Assembly: GCA_028869995.1 (NCBI GenBank) | Contig: JAGWQN010000018.1 | Location: 1-54,210 of the forward strand | Direction of reading: 5' to 3' | Length of the DNA stretch: 54,210 bases | Origin: Rhodospirillales bacterium | GTDB lineage: Bacteria; Pseudomonadota; Alphaproteobacteria; Acetobacterales; Acetobacteraceae | Part shown: positions 41,271 to 50,043 of the stretch, piece by piece | Layout: every line of letters starts with the position of its first letter | How positions within the stretch are numbered: position 1 is the first letter of the stretch | Position numbers and translations under genes: made by a program | The notes under the pieces: generated by a model | Told to the model about the DNA's origin: nothing | Database searches by the model: none | The model's input: only the letters and a program-made list of their open reading frames with translations

Positions 41271-41759
41271 ATGCAGGAGGCAATCCTGGCGCAGAGAATT
41301 CGGATCAGCGAGGCCCGCTCGGGTCTGGACGTCACGGCGGCGCTCGACGCAACGCGCGCTCCGGCCAACGCCGGCTTCCTCTGGAACCTGCTCGCCGAGC
41401 CGCGGGCCATCCCGGGCGTGCACGCGATGTGGACGGGCCCCGAGATCTCCTGCCCGGTCCCAGACGCGATGCTGGCCGACCGTGAGCGCTCACCGCTGCC
41501 CGTCGAGTGCGGGACCGTCATGCCGCAACCGGGCGAGATCGTCCTGACCTACCTGCCGGCTCGGTTCTGGGGCGGCGGCGAGGCGCCGGTCTTCGACATC
41601 GGTCTGTTCTACGGCCCGCAGGCACGGTTGTTCTTCCCCGTCGGCTGGATCGCCGGCAGCGTCGTCGGCCGCGTTGCCGATGTCGCAGCTCTCGCCGCCG
41701 CCTGCGCCGTCATTCGCCGTCACGGCCAGGCGACGCTGTCGTTTGCGCGGATGCCATGA
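41271..41759 (+). CDS. DUF3830-like cyclophilin-fold protein
   Basis: A 162-residue protein. It resembles DUF3830 proteins in overall layout: an N-terminal strand ending IRISEARSGLDVTAAL, ATRAPANAGFLWNLL (the part where cyclophilin-like proteins have TAPKTC), and GEIVLTYLP with PVFDIGLFYGPQARLFFPVGW near residues 100-130, followed by a helical end. No signal peptide is seen. Its stop overlaps the next start by 4 bases. The function is unknown. Position opposite the liv genes suggests a role in handling the imported compound. Confidence 0.55.
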   Translation: MQEAILAQRIRISEARSGLDVTAALDATRAPANAGFLWNLLAEPRAIPGVHAMWTGPEISCPVPDAMLADRERSPLPVECGTVMPQPGEIVLTYLPARFWGGGEAPVFDIGLFYGPQARLFFPVGWIAGSVVGRVADVAALAAACAVIRRHGQATLSFARMP

Positions 41760-42079
41760 GCGACGCGTTCACGATCTGGGACCTGCGCGTCACCGTGGAA
41801 GCGCCGGAGGGAGCCACGCTCTACTGCGGGGCCCGGCGCGGCGATTGGTTCGAACTGCAGGGCGAGATGCTCCATCTCCCCCCCGGCCAGGGTTTTTCGA
41901 TCTACTCGCTGGCGTCCGTTCTGCCGCTGCTGGCGGCGAAGCAGCGGCGATGCGATCCCGCGGATTGGATGGCCACCGACGATCTCATCGCCTGCCCCGA
42001 CCCGAACTGTCCCAGCCAGCTACGCATCACCCGGCTTCGCGAGCACCGGTTCCGCCGCTCGGAGGTAACGAAGACATGA
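41756..42079 (+). CDS. TIGR04076-like small protein
   Basis: A 107-residue protein. The layout VTVEAPEGATLYCGARRGDWFELQG, then PPGQGFSIYSLASVLPLLAAKQR and a Cys-rich CPDPNCPSQLRI near residue 80, matches TIGR04076-like proteins of unknown function, in which a C-x-x-G-D-x-F segment and a late C-P-D-P motif recur. The cysteines could bind metal. It overlaps both neighbours by 4 bases, so it is translated with the DUF3830-like protein and the aldo-keto reductase. Confidence 0.5.
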   Translation: MSDAFTIWDLRVTVEAPEGATLYCGARRGDWFELQGEMLHLPPGQGFSIYSLASVLPLLAAKQRRCDPADWMATDDLIACPDPNCPSQLRITRLREHRFRRSEVTKT

Positions 42080-43152
42080 ACCTTGAGCAGCGGACCCTGG
42101 CGCCGGGCTACACCATCCCGCGCCTCATCAAGGGCGGCTGGCAGCTCGCCGGCGGGCACGGCACGGTCGATCGCGCAGCGGCGCTCGCAGACATGGATGC
42201 CTATGTCGCGGCGGGCCTGACCGCGTTCGATTGCGCCGATATCTACACCGGCGTCGAACAGCTGATCGGTGACTGGCGGCGGACGCGCCCCGATCAGGCG
42301 GCGGGTGTGCGCGTGCACACCAAGTTCGTGCCGGACCTATCGAGCCTGGCCACGCTGGACGCAGGCGAGGTCGAGAGGCTGATCGATCGCTCGTGCGCGA
42401 GGCTCGGCGTTGAAACGCTGGACCTAGTCCAGTTCCACTGGTGGGATTTGGCCGTTCCCGGCTGGGTCGAGACGGCACGCACGCTCGCGACCTTGCGCGA
42501 TCGCGGCCGGATACGGCTGCTCGGAGGCACGAATTTCGATACGGCATCGTTGCGCACGCTGGCCGAGGCCGGGGTGCAGATGAGCACGATGCAGGTGCAA
42601 TATTCGGTGCTCGACGACCGGCCCGCAAGGCAGATGACGCGATGGGCGGGCGCGCACGGGGTCTCGCTTCTGTGTTATGGAACCGTCGCCGGCGGCTTCC
42701 TCGCCGAGCGGTGGCGCGGCCGGGCGGATCCCGGCATGGCGCTCGAAAACCGCAGCCTCGTGAAATACAAGCTCATCATCGACGACGTCGGGGGATGGGA
42801 TTTTTTCCAGGCCCTGCTCGACACGCTGGCCGCCATCGCCGGCCGCCACGGGACGGACATCTCCACGATCGCCACCCGCTACGTCCTGGAACAGGAAGGC
42901 GTGGGTGCGGCCATCGTCGGCGTTCGCCATGGCGCCCATCTCACGGCACACCTGCGTGCGGCGAGCATGCGGCTCGATGAAGCGGATCACGGCGCGCTCA
43001 AGGCCGTACTGGCGCAGCGCCGGCCTCTCGAAGGCGACGTCTACGCCCTCGAACGCGACCGCGAGGGACGGCATGGGCGGATCATGAAATACGACTTGAG
43101 CCATGCGCCGGGCGGAGGCGCTTGCGAGAAATCCGCTTCCGCCGCACGCTGA
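42076..43152 (+). CDS. Aldo/keto reductase
   Basis: A 358-residue NAD(P)-dependent reductase. The catalytic set can be placed: Asp and Tyr in DCADIYTG (near residue 54), Lys in VHTKFVPD and His in VQFHWWD. GGTNFD and the coenzyme-loop region KLIIDD/VGVRHGAHLTA agree. The C-terminal extension of 30 residues is Gly/Ala/Ser-rich. The ATG overlaps the upstream stop by 4 bases. The substrate is unknown; an aldehyde from aromatic or side-chain breakdown is plausible by context. Confidence 0.82.
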   Translation: MNLEQRTLAPGYTIPRLIKGGWQLAGGHGTVDRAAALADMDAYVAAGLTAFDCADIYTGVEQLIGDWRRTRPDQAAGVRVHTKFVPDLSSLATLDAGEVERLIDRSCARLGVETLDLVQFHWWDLAVPGWVETARTLATLRDRGRIRLLGGTNFDTASLRTLAEAGVQMSTMQVQYSVLDDRPARQMTRWAGAHGVSLLCYGTVAGGFLAERWRGRADPGMALENRSLVKYKLIIDDVGGWDFFQALLDTLAAIAGRHGTDISTIATRYVLEQEGVGAAIVGVRHGAHLTAHLRAASMRLDEADHGALKAVLAQRRPLEGDVYALERDREGRHGRIMKYDLSHAPGGGACEKSASAAR

Positions 43153-43186
43153 CATCACCAACATCAAGCCAAGGGGAGGACGCTTC

Positions 43187-44446
43187 ATGAAAATGCGGTT
43201 CCAGGCACCGCTGTTCGTTGCGCTCGCCATCGCGCTCACCACCGGCACGGCCGGTGCCTGCACCACCACGATCGGCGTTGTCATGTCGTTGACAGGACCC
43301 GCCGGAGCGTATGGCCAGGCTGGCGCGAAGGCGGTTCAGATGGCGCTCAGCGACATCAACAAGGCGGGCGGCGCGGCGGGCTGCAAGCTGGCAGCTGACG
43401 TGCGCGACGCCCAGACGAGCGGCTCGGTCGCAGCGGACCAGGCGAAGCAGCTGGTCGATATCGAGCATGTGCCCGGCCTGATCGGCGGCATCATCTCGTC
43501 GGTGACCCTGCCCATCCTGACGGCCGTGACGGCACCGGCGAAGATCCCGCAGATCTCGCCGGCCTCGTCCTCGCCGACGCTGACCACGCTGGGCGAAGAG
43601 GGCAAGACCAACGGCATCTTTTTCCGCACGATCACGTCCGACGCACTGCAGGGCGTGGTGGCCGCGCAGTATGCCATGGCACTCGGCTACAAGAAGCTCG
43701 CGATCATCCATGTCAACAATGATTTCGGCGCCAACATGGTCCGCGAATTTTCTGCCGCTTACCGCAAGCTTGGCGGCACCATTACTTCCGACACTCCCTA
43801 CAACGAGAAGCAATCCTCCTATGCGGCTGAGGTCACGGCGGCCATGGCCGGCAAGCCGGATGCGCTCTACCTCGTCAGCTATCCCGTCGATGGCGCGACC
43901 ATCGCCCGCGCCTGGATCAGCCAAGGCGGGCCCCAGAAATTCCTGCTCAACGACGGCATGAACAGCGCAAGCTTCATCAAGGCCGTGGGGGCGAAATATC
44001 TCAACCATGCCTTCGGCACCTCCTCGGGAACCGAGCGCACCGCCTCGACCACCTATTTCAACCAGCACTTCAAGGCCTTCTCGGGGCTGGATGCGGGTTC
44101 GCCGGGCGCGGTGCAGTCCTATGACGCCGCCGCGATCATGGGGCTCGCGATCGCCATCGCGGGAAAGCCGGACCCGGCCGCCATCGTCGCCGGCATCCGC
44201 GCCTCGGTGGACCCGAAGGGTACGCCCATCACCGCGGGCCCAGATGGCTTTCGCAAGGCGTTGGCCCTGATCAAGGCGCACAAGCCGATCCGCTATGTGG
44301 GGGTGATCGGTCCGATTTCCTTTGACAAGGTCGGCGACATCACGGGCCCGTTCCGTGAGTGGAAGATAGCGGGGGGCAAGGTGGTGACCACGGGCCAGGT
44401 TTCCACCAATGCGGTCACGCAGCTGGTGCAGCGCCTCGGAAAGTAA
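43187..44446 (+). CDS. Type I periplasmic binding protein (LivJ-like)
   Basis: A 419-residue solute-binding protein. The signal peptide of about 24 residues (MKMRFQAPLFVALAIALTT) ends near TAGA. The mature protein begins CTTTIGVVMSLTGPAGAYGQ and has the leucine-binding fold: GGIISSVTLPI, PQISPASSSPTL, IIHVNNDFGANMV and KPDALYLVSYPVDG. GGGGAGGA is the ribosome-binding site. It is the natural partner of livG-F-H-M, which lacks its own binding protein gene on the other strand. The ligand is not a clear branched-chain amino acid; the lig context suggests an aromatic acid. Confidence 0.88.
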   Translation: MKMRFQAPLFVALAIALTTGTAGACTTTIGVVMSLTGPAGAYGQAGAKAVQMALSDINKAGGAAGCKLAADVRDAQTSGSVAADQAKQLVDIEHVPGLIGGIISSVTLPILTAVTAPAKIPQISPASSSPTLTTLGEEGKTNGIFFRTITSDALQGVVAAQYAMALGYKKLAIIHVNNDFGANMVREFSAAYRKLGGTITSDTPYNEKQSSYAAEVTAAMAGKPDALYLVSYPVDGATIARAWISQGGPQKFLLNDGMNSASFIKAVGAKYLNHAFGTSSGTERTASTTYFNQHFKAFSGLDAGSPGAVQSYDAAAIMGLAIAIAGKPDPAAIVAGIRASVDPKGTPITAGPDGFRKALALIKAHKPIRYVGVIGPISFDKVGDITGPFREWKIAGGKVVTTGQVSTNAVTQLVQRLGK

Positions 44447-44490
44447 AGACCGGAGCGGCGAACCCGAGCCACTGCATCGAAACGGCTGCG

Positions 44491-45792
44491 ATGGTGCAGG
44501 ATCCCAGCGTCTGGGCGGCGTCGGCGAGGGAGGAGGCGGATTATCCCGCGCTGGAGCACGATCTTGATGTCGATATCGCCGTCATCGGCGGGGGCATTCA
44601 TGGCCTGGCGGCGGCTCTGGCGGCAGCACAGGCCGGACGGACGGTGGCGGTGCTGGAGGCGGTGGCGGTGGGTCACGGTGCATCGGGCCGTAATGGCGGT
44701 CTGGTGGTGCCGAGCCTGCCGCGCATCGGTCCGGACGATGTGCTGCGTGCCTTCGGGGCGGAGCGAGGCGAATCGTTCATCCGTCTCGTGCTCGGCGCTC
44801 CGGGGGAGGTCTTTGCGCTGATTCGCCGTTTCGGCATCGATTGCGGGGCACGCCAATCGGGTTGGCTCAACCCCGCGCATGCGCCGGCCCTCGTGGCCAC
44901 ACTGGAACGGCGCCTCGACGCCTGGCAGCGCTTCGGCAGCACCGCCACGCTGCTCTCGGCGGAGGAGACGCGCCGGCGCGTGGGCTCGCCACATTTCCAT
45001 GGCGCCCTCGCCGATCCGTCGGGCGGGCACCTCAACCCGCTGAGCTATACAAGGGGTCTTGCGCGAGCCGCCGCGGGGGCCGGGGCTCGGATCCATGAGC
45101 GCACATCGGTGCGGCGCCTCGAGCGCCATGGCGAGCGCTGGCGGCTGATCACGCAGACGGGCAGCGTGACCGCGGCGCGGGTGCTGCAGGCGACCAACGC
45201 CCAGTCGCCCGGCCTGACCGGGGACGCGGGAGCTGCGGGAACGGTCCCCCTCGTCGTCTACGAACTTGCGACTCCGTTCCTGTCGGAAGAGCAACGGGCA
45301 TCGATCCTGCCCGGCGGCGAGTCCATGTCGGACACGCGTCACAATCTCTTTGCCTGCTGCATCGACGAGAGCGGCCGGCTGGTCACCGGGGGGATGGCGC
45401 CGCTGACGCAGGTGGGCGCTCGTCGCTGGCTGCCACCGTTATTGGCGCGACGGCTCGGGCAGGTCTTCCCACAGTTGGCGCCGGCCCGCTTTGACATCGT
45501 CTGGTCTGCACGCGCCTCGCTGACACCCGACTTCCTGCCCCGCGTTTTCGAGCCGGCGCCTGGCTGGATCGCGCCCATCACCTGCAACGGGCGAGGCGTG
45601 GCGCTCTCGACCGCTCTGGGCAGCCGGTTGGGACGGTGGCTTGCGACCGGGGACACGAGCGACTTGCCGCTTCCGCGCAGCGCGCCACGAGCCATTCCGC
45701 TGCACTGGATCGCTGCGCGCATCCCGCAATGGCTGCTGCCGCTCGGCATGCTCGCCGACTCCCGCGCCCGGCGGCGCGTGCCAACACGCTGA
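44491..45792 (+). CDS. FAD-dependent oxidoreductase (DAO family)
   Basis: A 433-residue D-amino-acid-oxidase-family flavoprotein. The dinucleotide motif DIAVIGGGIHGLAAALAAAQAG is near residue 30, and ASGRNGGLVVPS, which orients FAD, near 65. The C-terminal FAD segment has GWIAPITCNGRGVALSTALG. Family members oxidise amine or amino-acid C-N bonds. It follows the binding-protein gene by 44 bp and may belong to the same transcript. The ATG at 44491 has no clear ribosome-binding site; an upstream start in the same frame would overlap the previous gene. Confidence 0.82.
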   Translation: MVQDPSVWAASAREEADYPALEHDLDVDIAVIGGGIHGLAAALAAAQAGRTVAVLEAVAVGHGASGRNGGLVVPSLPRIGPDDVLRAFGAERGESFIRLVLGAPGEVFALIRRFGIDCGARQSGWLNPAHAPALVATLERRLDAWQRFGSTATLLSAEETRRRVGSPHFHGALADPSGGHLNPLSYTRGLARAAAGAGARIHERTSVRRLERHGERWRLITQTGSVTAARVLQATNAQSPGLTGDAGAAGTVPLVVYELATPFLSEEQRASILPGGESMSDTRHNLFACCIDESGRLVTGGMAPLTQVGARRWLPPLLARRLGQVFPQLAPARFDIVWSARASLTPDFLPRVFEPAPGWIAPITCNGRGVALSTALGSRLGRWLATGDTSDLPLPRSAPRAIPLHWIAARIPQWLLPLGMLADSRARRRVPTR

Positions 45793-45853
45793 TGCGACGC
45801 GAAGCGACCCTCGGGTTGACACGGGTCCGCCACGTTGGTTGCTGGGACCAGCC

Positions 45854-46633
45854 ATGAAGCTCCCGTTCCGCCGCCCCCGTATTCCGGTTCTCGTCCTGCA
45901 CGGCATGATCGCGCGACGCGGGTCCATCCACATCGGGGCCTATGAGAAACCGATCGCGCGCGCCGCGGCGCTCGCGAAGCGGTGCGGGCACCTCGTGCTC
46001 GACATCGACAGCCCGGGCGGCTCGCCCGTGCAGTCCGATCTGGTTGCCACCGCGCTGCGCAGTGCTGCCGACAAGGGTGGCTTCCGTATTCATGCCGCCA
46101 TTGCCGATGTCGGTGCCTCAGGCGGCTACTGGATCGCCTGCGCCGCTGACCGGATCGTGGCCAACCCGATGAGCATCGTCGGCTCCATCGGCGTGATCGG
46201 CGGCGGCTTTGGCTTCCCGGAGGCGATCGCCCGCCTGGGCATCGAGCGCCGGGTCTACAAGGCCGGCACCAACAAGCAGCGGCTGGATCCGTTCCTGCCT
46301 GAAAAGGCCGACGACGCCGCCTTCGTCGAAGCGTTGATGGCCGACATCCACAAGGGGTTCATCGGGTGGGTAAAACGCCAGCGCGGCACGGCCATCACGG
46401 GCGGCGAGGAACTCTTCGACGGTGGCTACATGCTGGGTGAACGCGCGGTCGCGGTCGGGCTCGCCGACGGTATCGGGGATGTCGGCTCGCTCGTGCGGGA
46501 GCTGGGGGGCGAGAAGGCACGGGCGGTGCGGATCGGGCCCAAGCGGCGCGGCCTGCTCGGGTGGATCCCCGGCCTCGTCCTCGACGCGGTGGCCGAGCGC
46601 TCGGCAGCAGGGCGCTTCCCGACGCTGGGCTGA
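45854..46633 (+). CDS. S49 family serine peptidase (SppA/SohB-like)
   Basis: A 259-residue short S49 peptidase. The Ser-Lys dyad maps to S89 in VGASGGYWIACAA and K141 in TNKQRLDPF. The domain core LDIDSPGGSPVQSDL and VGSIGVIGGGFGF is present. It has no N-terminal membrane anchor beyond a weakly hydrophobic start, unlike E. coli SppA, so its location is uncertain. Family members degrade signal peptides or membrane fragments. Confidence 0.88.
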   Translation: MKLPFRRPRIPVLVLHGMIARRGSIHIGAYEKPIARAAALAKRCGHLVLDIDSPGGSPVQSDLVATALRSAADKGGFRIHAAIADVGASGGYWIACAADRIVANPMSIVGSIGVIGGGFGFPEAIARLGIERRVYKAGTNKQRLDPFLPEKADDAAFVEALMADIHKGFIGWVKRQRGTAITGGEELFDGGYMLGERAVAVGLADGIGDVGSLVRELGGEKARAVRIGPKRRGLLGWIPGLVLDAVAERSAAGRFPTLG

Positions 46634-46732
46634 CGCCCGTGTCCTTCCGGACCGGATCGTCGGACCGGTTGGCGTGCCCTGGCCGTATTGATCACAGGCA
46701 TTCCCTCTCCGATCAGCCTGCGCCTATCCGCC

Positions 46733-47425
46733 TCAGACGGATCGGATCCCCGAACGGATCTCGGCGAGGCCGCGCCGCGCCGTTCCGTCCGGACCGAAAT
46801 TTTCGGGCGCCAACCAGGCCAGCAGCGCATCGCGGCACGTCGGCCATTCGTCATCGAGAATGGAATACCAGTCGGTGTCTCGCCGCCGCCCCTTCACCAC
46901 CATGTGGGCACGATGCCGGCCCTCGTGGGTAAAGCCGAGCCGGTCTGCCGCCCGACGGCTGGCCGCATTGCGGGAGTCGCATTTCCACACCAGTCGCCGG
47001 TACCCGAGGTCGTCCGCGGCCAGGCGCAGCAGCATGAACATGGCCTCGGTCGCGGCACGCGTTCGCTGCATACGTGGCGCGAACCAGATCCCGCCGAGTT
47101 CGATCGCGGCATGCCGCGGCTCGATGTTCATCAGCGCGAGCCACCCCGACACGACCCCCGTCACCACCGGTCGCACCGCCCAGAACATGGGGTCGTGCGT
47201 CGAAGCCAGGGCCGCGACCTGGGCGCGCATCCCCGCCTCGTTCGCGAAGGGGCCATAGCTCATGAAGGTCCAGCTGTCGTCGGCCTGTCGCGCCGACTGC
47301 CACAATTCGGCGGCGTGGCGAGGGTGCAGCGGCTCGAGCACGGCGTGTGCGCCACGGATCGGCACGCGCGCAGGCAGCGGCCTTGGCGTCGCATCGACCT
47401 CCGGCCCCGATGACGTATCGCTCAT
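46733..47425 (-). CDS. GNAT family N-acetyltransferase (RimJ-like)
   Basis: A 230-residue acetyltransferase. The acetyl-CoA region is GGIWFAPRMQRTRAATEAMFML, followed by RRLVWKCDSRNAASRRAADRLGF, a pattern found in RimJ/RimL-type GNATs. The ATG at 47425 is used; AGGAG lies 10 bases upstream. An in-frame start at 47491 adds a hydrophobic stretch that overlaps the CHRD promoter region. It converges with the S49 gene across 99 bp. The target is unknown. Confidence 0.85.
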   Translation of the reverse strand: MSDTSSGPEVDATPRPLPARVPIRGAHAVLEPLHPRHAAELWQSARQADDSWTFMSYGPFANEAGMRAQVAALASTHDPMFWAVRPVVTGVVSGWLALMNIEPRHAAIELGGIWFAPRMQRTRAATEAMFMLLRLAADDLGYRRLVWKCDSRNAASRRAADRLGFTHEGRHRAHMVVKGRRRDTDWYSILDDEWPTCRDALLAWLAPENFGPDGTARRGLAEIRSGIRSV

Positions 47426-47510
47426 GAGGCCAAGCTCCTGGCGAGGGGGCGCTTGCACAAGGACCACCGGCACCCACATGCGCCATGCCATTCAAACAGG
47501 GAGGCTACAG

Positions 47511-47921
47511 ATGACCCGCCTTGCTCTCACGGCTTTCGCCGCCGGGCTGCTGTTCTCGACCAGTGCCTTTGCCGCTACGGAGACGTTTCACGCCACGCTG
47601 ACAGGCGCCCAGCAGGTGCCGCCGGTGCACACGTCCGCCACGGGAAGCGCCACCGTGACAATCGACACCGCGACCAAGAAGGCGACCTGGACGGTGACTT
47701 ACAGCGGCCTCAAGCCGTTCGCCGCGCATATTCACGGCCCGGCGCCCGTCGGCAAGAACGCCGGTGTGATGGTACCGATGAAGGTGGGCCCCAGCCCGAT
47801 GACGGGTTCGGCCACGCTGACCGCGCAGCAGATCAAGACGATCGAGGCCGGCGATGCCTACGTCAACCTCCATACCGCAGCACATAAGGGCGGCGAGCTC
47901 CGGGGCCAGTTGACGAAATAG
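47511..47921 (+). CDS. Secreted CHRD-domain protein
   Basis: A 136-residue protein with a signal peptide (ALTAFAAGLLFSTSAFA, cleavage after residue 22) and one CHRD domain: HATLTGAQQVPPVHTSATG, AHIHGPAPVGKNAGV, and AYVNLHTAAHKGGELRGQL with the conserved His residues. CHRD domains bind metal or peptides and are common in bacterial secreted proteins of unknown role. CAGGGAGG precedes the ATG. It is divergent from the GNAT gene. Confidence 0.88.
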   Translation: MTRLALTAFAAGLLFSTSAFAATETFHATLTGAQQVPPVHTSATGSATVTIDTATKKATWTVTYSGLKPFAAHIHGPAPVGKNAGVMVPMKVGPSPMTGSATLTAQQIKTIEAGDAYVNLHTAAHKGGELRGQLTK

Positions 47922-47961
47922 CCGCAACCATGCCCCCTCGGGGAAAGCAGACTGGGGGGGC

Positions 47962-48921
47962 ATGATGCGGATCGTGATCACGGGCGGCGGCGGATTTCTG
48001 GGCCAACGGCTGGCTCGCCGACTGGCGCGCGAAGGGCGGATCGGCGATCAGCCTGTCACCGAACTGACCTTGTTCGACATTGTCGCGCCTCCGCCGCCCG
48101 ATGCTCCCTTCCCCGTCCGGTCCGTTGCCGGTGATGTCGCCGACCTCCCGGCAAACGCGATGCCCATGGGCACGGATATTGTCTTTCACCTCGCAGCCGT
48201 CGTGTCCGCGGCGGCCGAGGCCGACTACGACCTCGGCCGCCGCGTGAACCTGCGCGGTACGGATGCGGTCGTGGATTCATGCCGTCGCCTGACGCGCCCT
48301 CCGCGCGTCGTGTTCACGAGCTCCGTTGCAAGCTTTTCGGCCGCTCCCGACGAAGTCATCGGGCCGGCAACGCGGCAGGTGCCGGCGAACTCTTATGGAG
48401 CGCAGAAGGCAGCCGCGGAGCTGATCCTCGCCGACGCAACGCGCCGCGGCTTCCTCGACGCGGTAACGCTCCGCCTGCCCACCGTCTCGATCCGGCCGGG
48501 CCGGCCTAACAAGGCCGCCAGCAGCTTCGTCTCGTCCATCCTGCGCGAGCCGTTGGGCGGCGAGGAGGCGGAACTTCCCGTCGCCGACGATTTCCGGCTC
48601 TGGATCACCAGCCCCGCCCACGCCACCGACTGGCTTCTGCACGCGGCGACCTTGGACACCGCGGCGATGGGGCCCGATCGCTCCGTCAATCCGCCGGGGC
48701 TGACGGTCAGCGTCGGCGAGATGCTGGCGGCTCTGGAGGCGGCCAAGCCCGGAGCCGCCGCGCTGGTCCGCCGCGTGGCCGCACCCGAGATCCAGGCAAT
48801 CGTCGCCACCTGGCCGGCTCGCTTTGACCCCGCGCGCGCCCTCGCGCTCGGCTTCGCTGCGCATGGCCCACTCGAGGCCCTGGTTGCGGAGTTCCTCGCC
48901 GAAACCCGCGGCGCGGCCTAG
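47962..48921 (+). CDS. denD: D-erythronate dehydrogenase
   Basis: A 319-residue NAD-dependent SDR/epimerase-type protein close to DenD, which oxidises D-erythronate in tetronate catabolism. It begins MRIVITGGGGFLGQRLARRL, has FHLAAVVSAAAEADY, the catalytic Tyr-Lys in SYGAQKAAAE, and RLPTVSIRPGRPNKAASSF. A second ATG follows at 47965. The stop TAG is built from the TA target of the downstream transposon plus its first base; the pre-insertion sequence would also read TAG. The kinase and isomerase partners (OtnK/OtnI) are not in the window. Confidence 0.82.
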   Translation: MMRIVITGGGGFLGQRLARRLAREGRIGDQPVTELTLFDIVAPPPPDAPFPVRSVAGDVADLPANAMPMGTDIVFHLAAVVSAAAEADYDLGRRVNLRGTDAVVDSCRRLTRPPRVVFTSSVASFSAAPDEVIGPATRQVPANSYGAQKAAAELILADATRRGFLDAVTLRLPTVSIRPGRPNKAASSFVSSILREPLGGEEAELPVADDFRLWITSPAHATDWLLHAATLDTAAMGPDRSVNPPGLTVSVGEMLAALEAAKPGAAALVRRVAAPEIQAIVATWPARFDPARALALGFAAHGPLEALVAEFLAETRGAA

Positions 48922-49012
48922 AGTCTGTCAGTCTTTCGTTGAATCGGGGTGGGGTTCCGCGACGCGGGGGTGGCGTGATTCAAGATTGCTGCTGGGCAGG
49001 AGGCCAGGAGCG

Positions 49013-49955
49013 ATGGCTCGACCGCTTTCCCTTGATTTGCGTATTCGCGTTGCTGCGGCCCTTGCGGAAGGATCGAGCGTGCGGGAAGCGGCGAAGCGCT
49101 TTGGTGTGTCGGTGGCCTCGGCGGTGCGGATGGGCCAGCTTTCGCGAGCCGGCCATGGCCTGGCGGTTCGCAAGATCGGCGGCAACCGCCCGCCGATCCT
49201 TCTCAGCCTGTCCGACGCGTTCAGCGCCCGCCTCGCGGCCAAGTCGGATTGGACGGTGCGCGCCCTCGCCGCTGATCTGCGCGCTGACGGCATCGCAGTG
49301 TCTCATGACACGGTCTGGCGCTTCATGCGTCGCCAGGGCCTTACCTTCAAAAAAAACGCTGCTGGCAAGCGAGACAGAACGGCCGAGCCTGGCGCGGCTA
49401 CGGACACGCTGGCGCCGTTATCAGCACCGCCTTGATCCGGCTCGACTGGTCTTTGTCGACGAGACCTGGGTCAAGACCAACATGACCCGCACGTACGGCT
49501 GGAGCCCGCGAGGCGAACCGCTTCTGGCCAAGGTCCCGCACGGGCACTGGCAGACGCTGACGTTCCTCGCCGGGCTGCGACACGACCGCATCGTCGCACC
49601 TTGCGTCATCGACGGGCCGATCAACGCGATCTCCTTCACCGCCTGGGTCCAGCAGTTCCTCGTGCCCACACTCAAGCGAGGCGACATCGTCGTTGCCGAC
49701 AACCTCGGCAGCCACAAAGGCAAAGCGGCGCGCAACGCGATCCGCAGCGTCGGTGCCAGGCTGTTCTTCCTGCCCGCCTACAGCCCCGACCTCAATCCAA
49801 TCGAGATGGCCTTCGCCAAGCTCAAGGCGATGCTGCGCAAGGCCGATGAACGATCCGTCGAGGCAACCTGGCGAAAGCTCGGCGACCTGCTTGCCGCATT
49901 CAACGCCGACGAATGCGCCGCTTATCTTCGTCACGCAGGCTACGCTTCTATCTAA
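49013..49955 (+). CDS. IS630-family transposase in two frames (A8 frameshift site)
   Basis: The first frame runs from ATG 49013 to 49435 and encodes the helix-turn-helix part (LSLDLRIRVAAALAEGSSVREAAKRFGVS). The second frame, to 49955, encodes the DDE domain: VFVDETWVKTNM (first Asp), VVADNLGSHKG (second Asp) and YSPDLNPIEMAFAKLK (Glu). They meet at eight A residues (49349-49356). Joining needs a +1 shift (or loss of one A), by transcriptional slippage, ribosomal frameshifting or mutation. A continuous protein would be about 313 residues, typical of IS630. Confidence 0.85.
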
Positions 49956-50043
49956 CCCTGACATGGAGTAATCGGGGCGACCACTCCCCCGATGCAGGGT
50001 CGATATGATCGACCTTGGGAACATCGGCATCGGGAGAGCAGCC

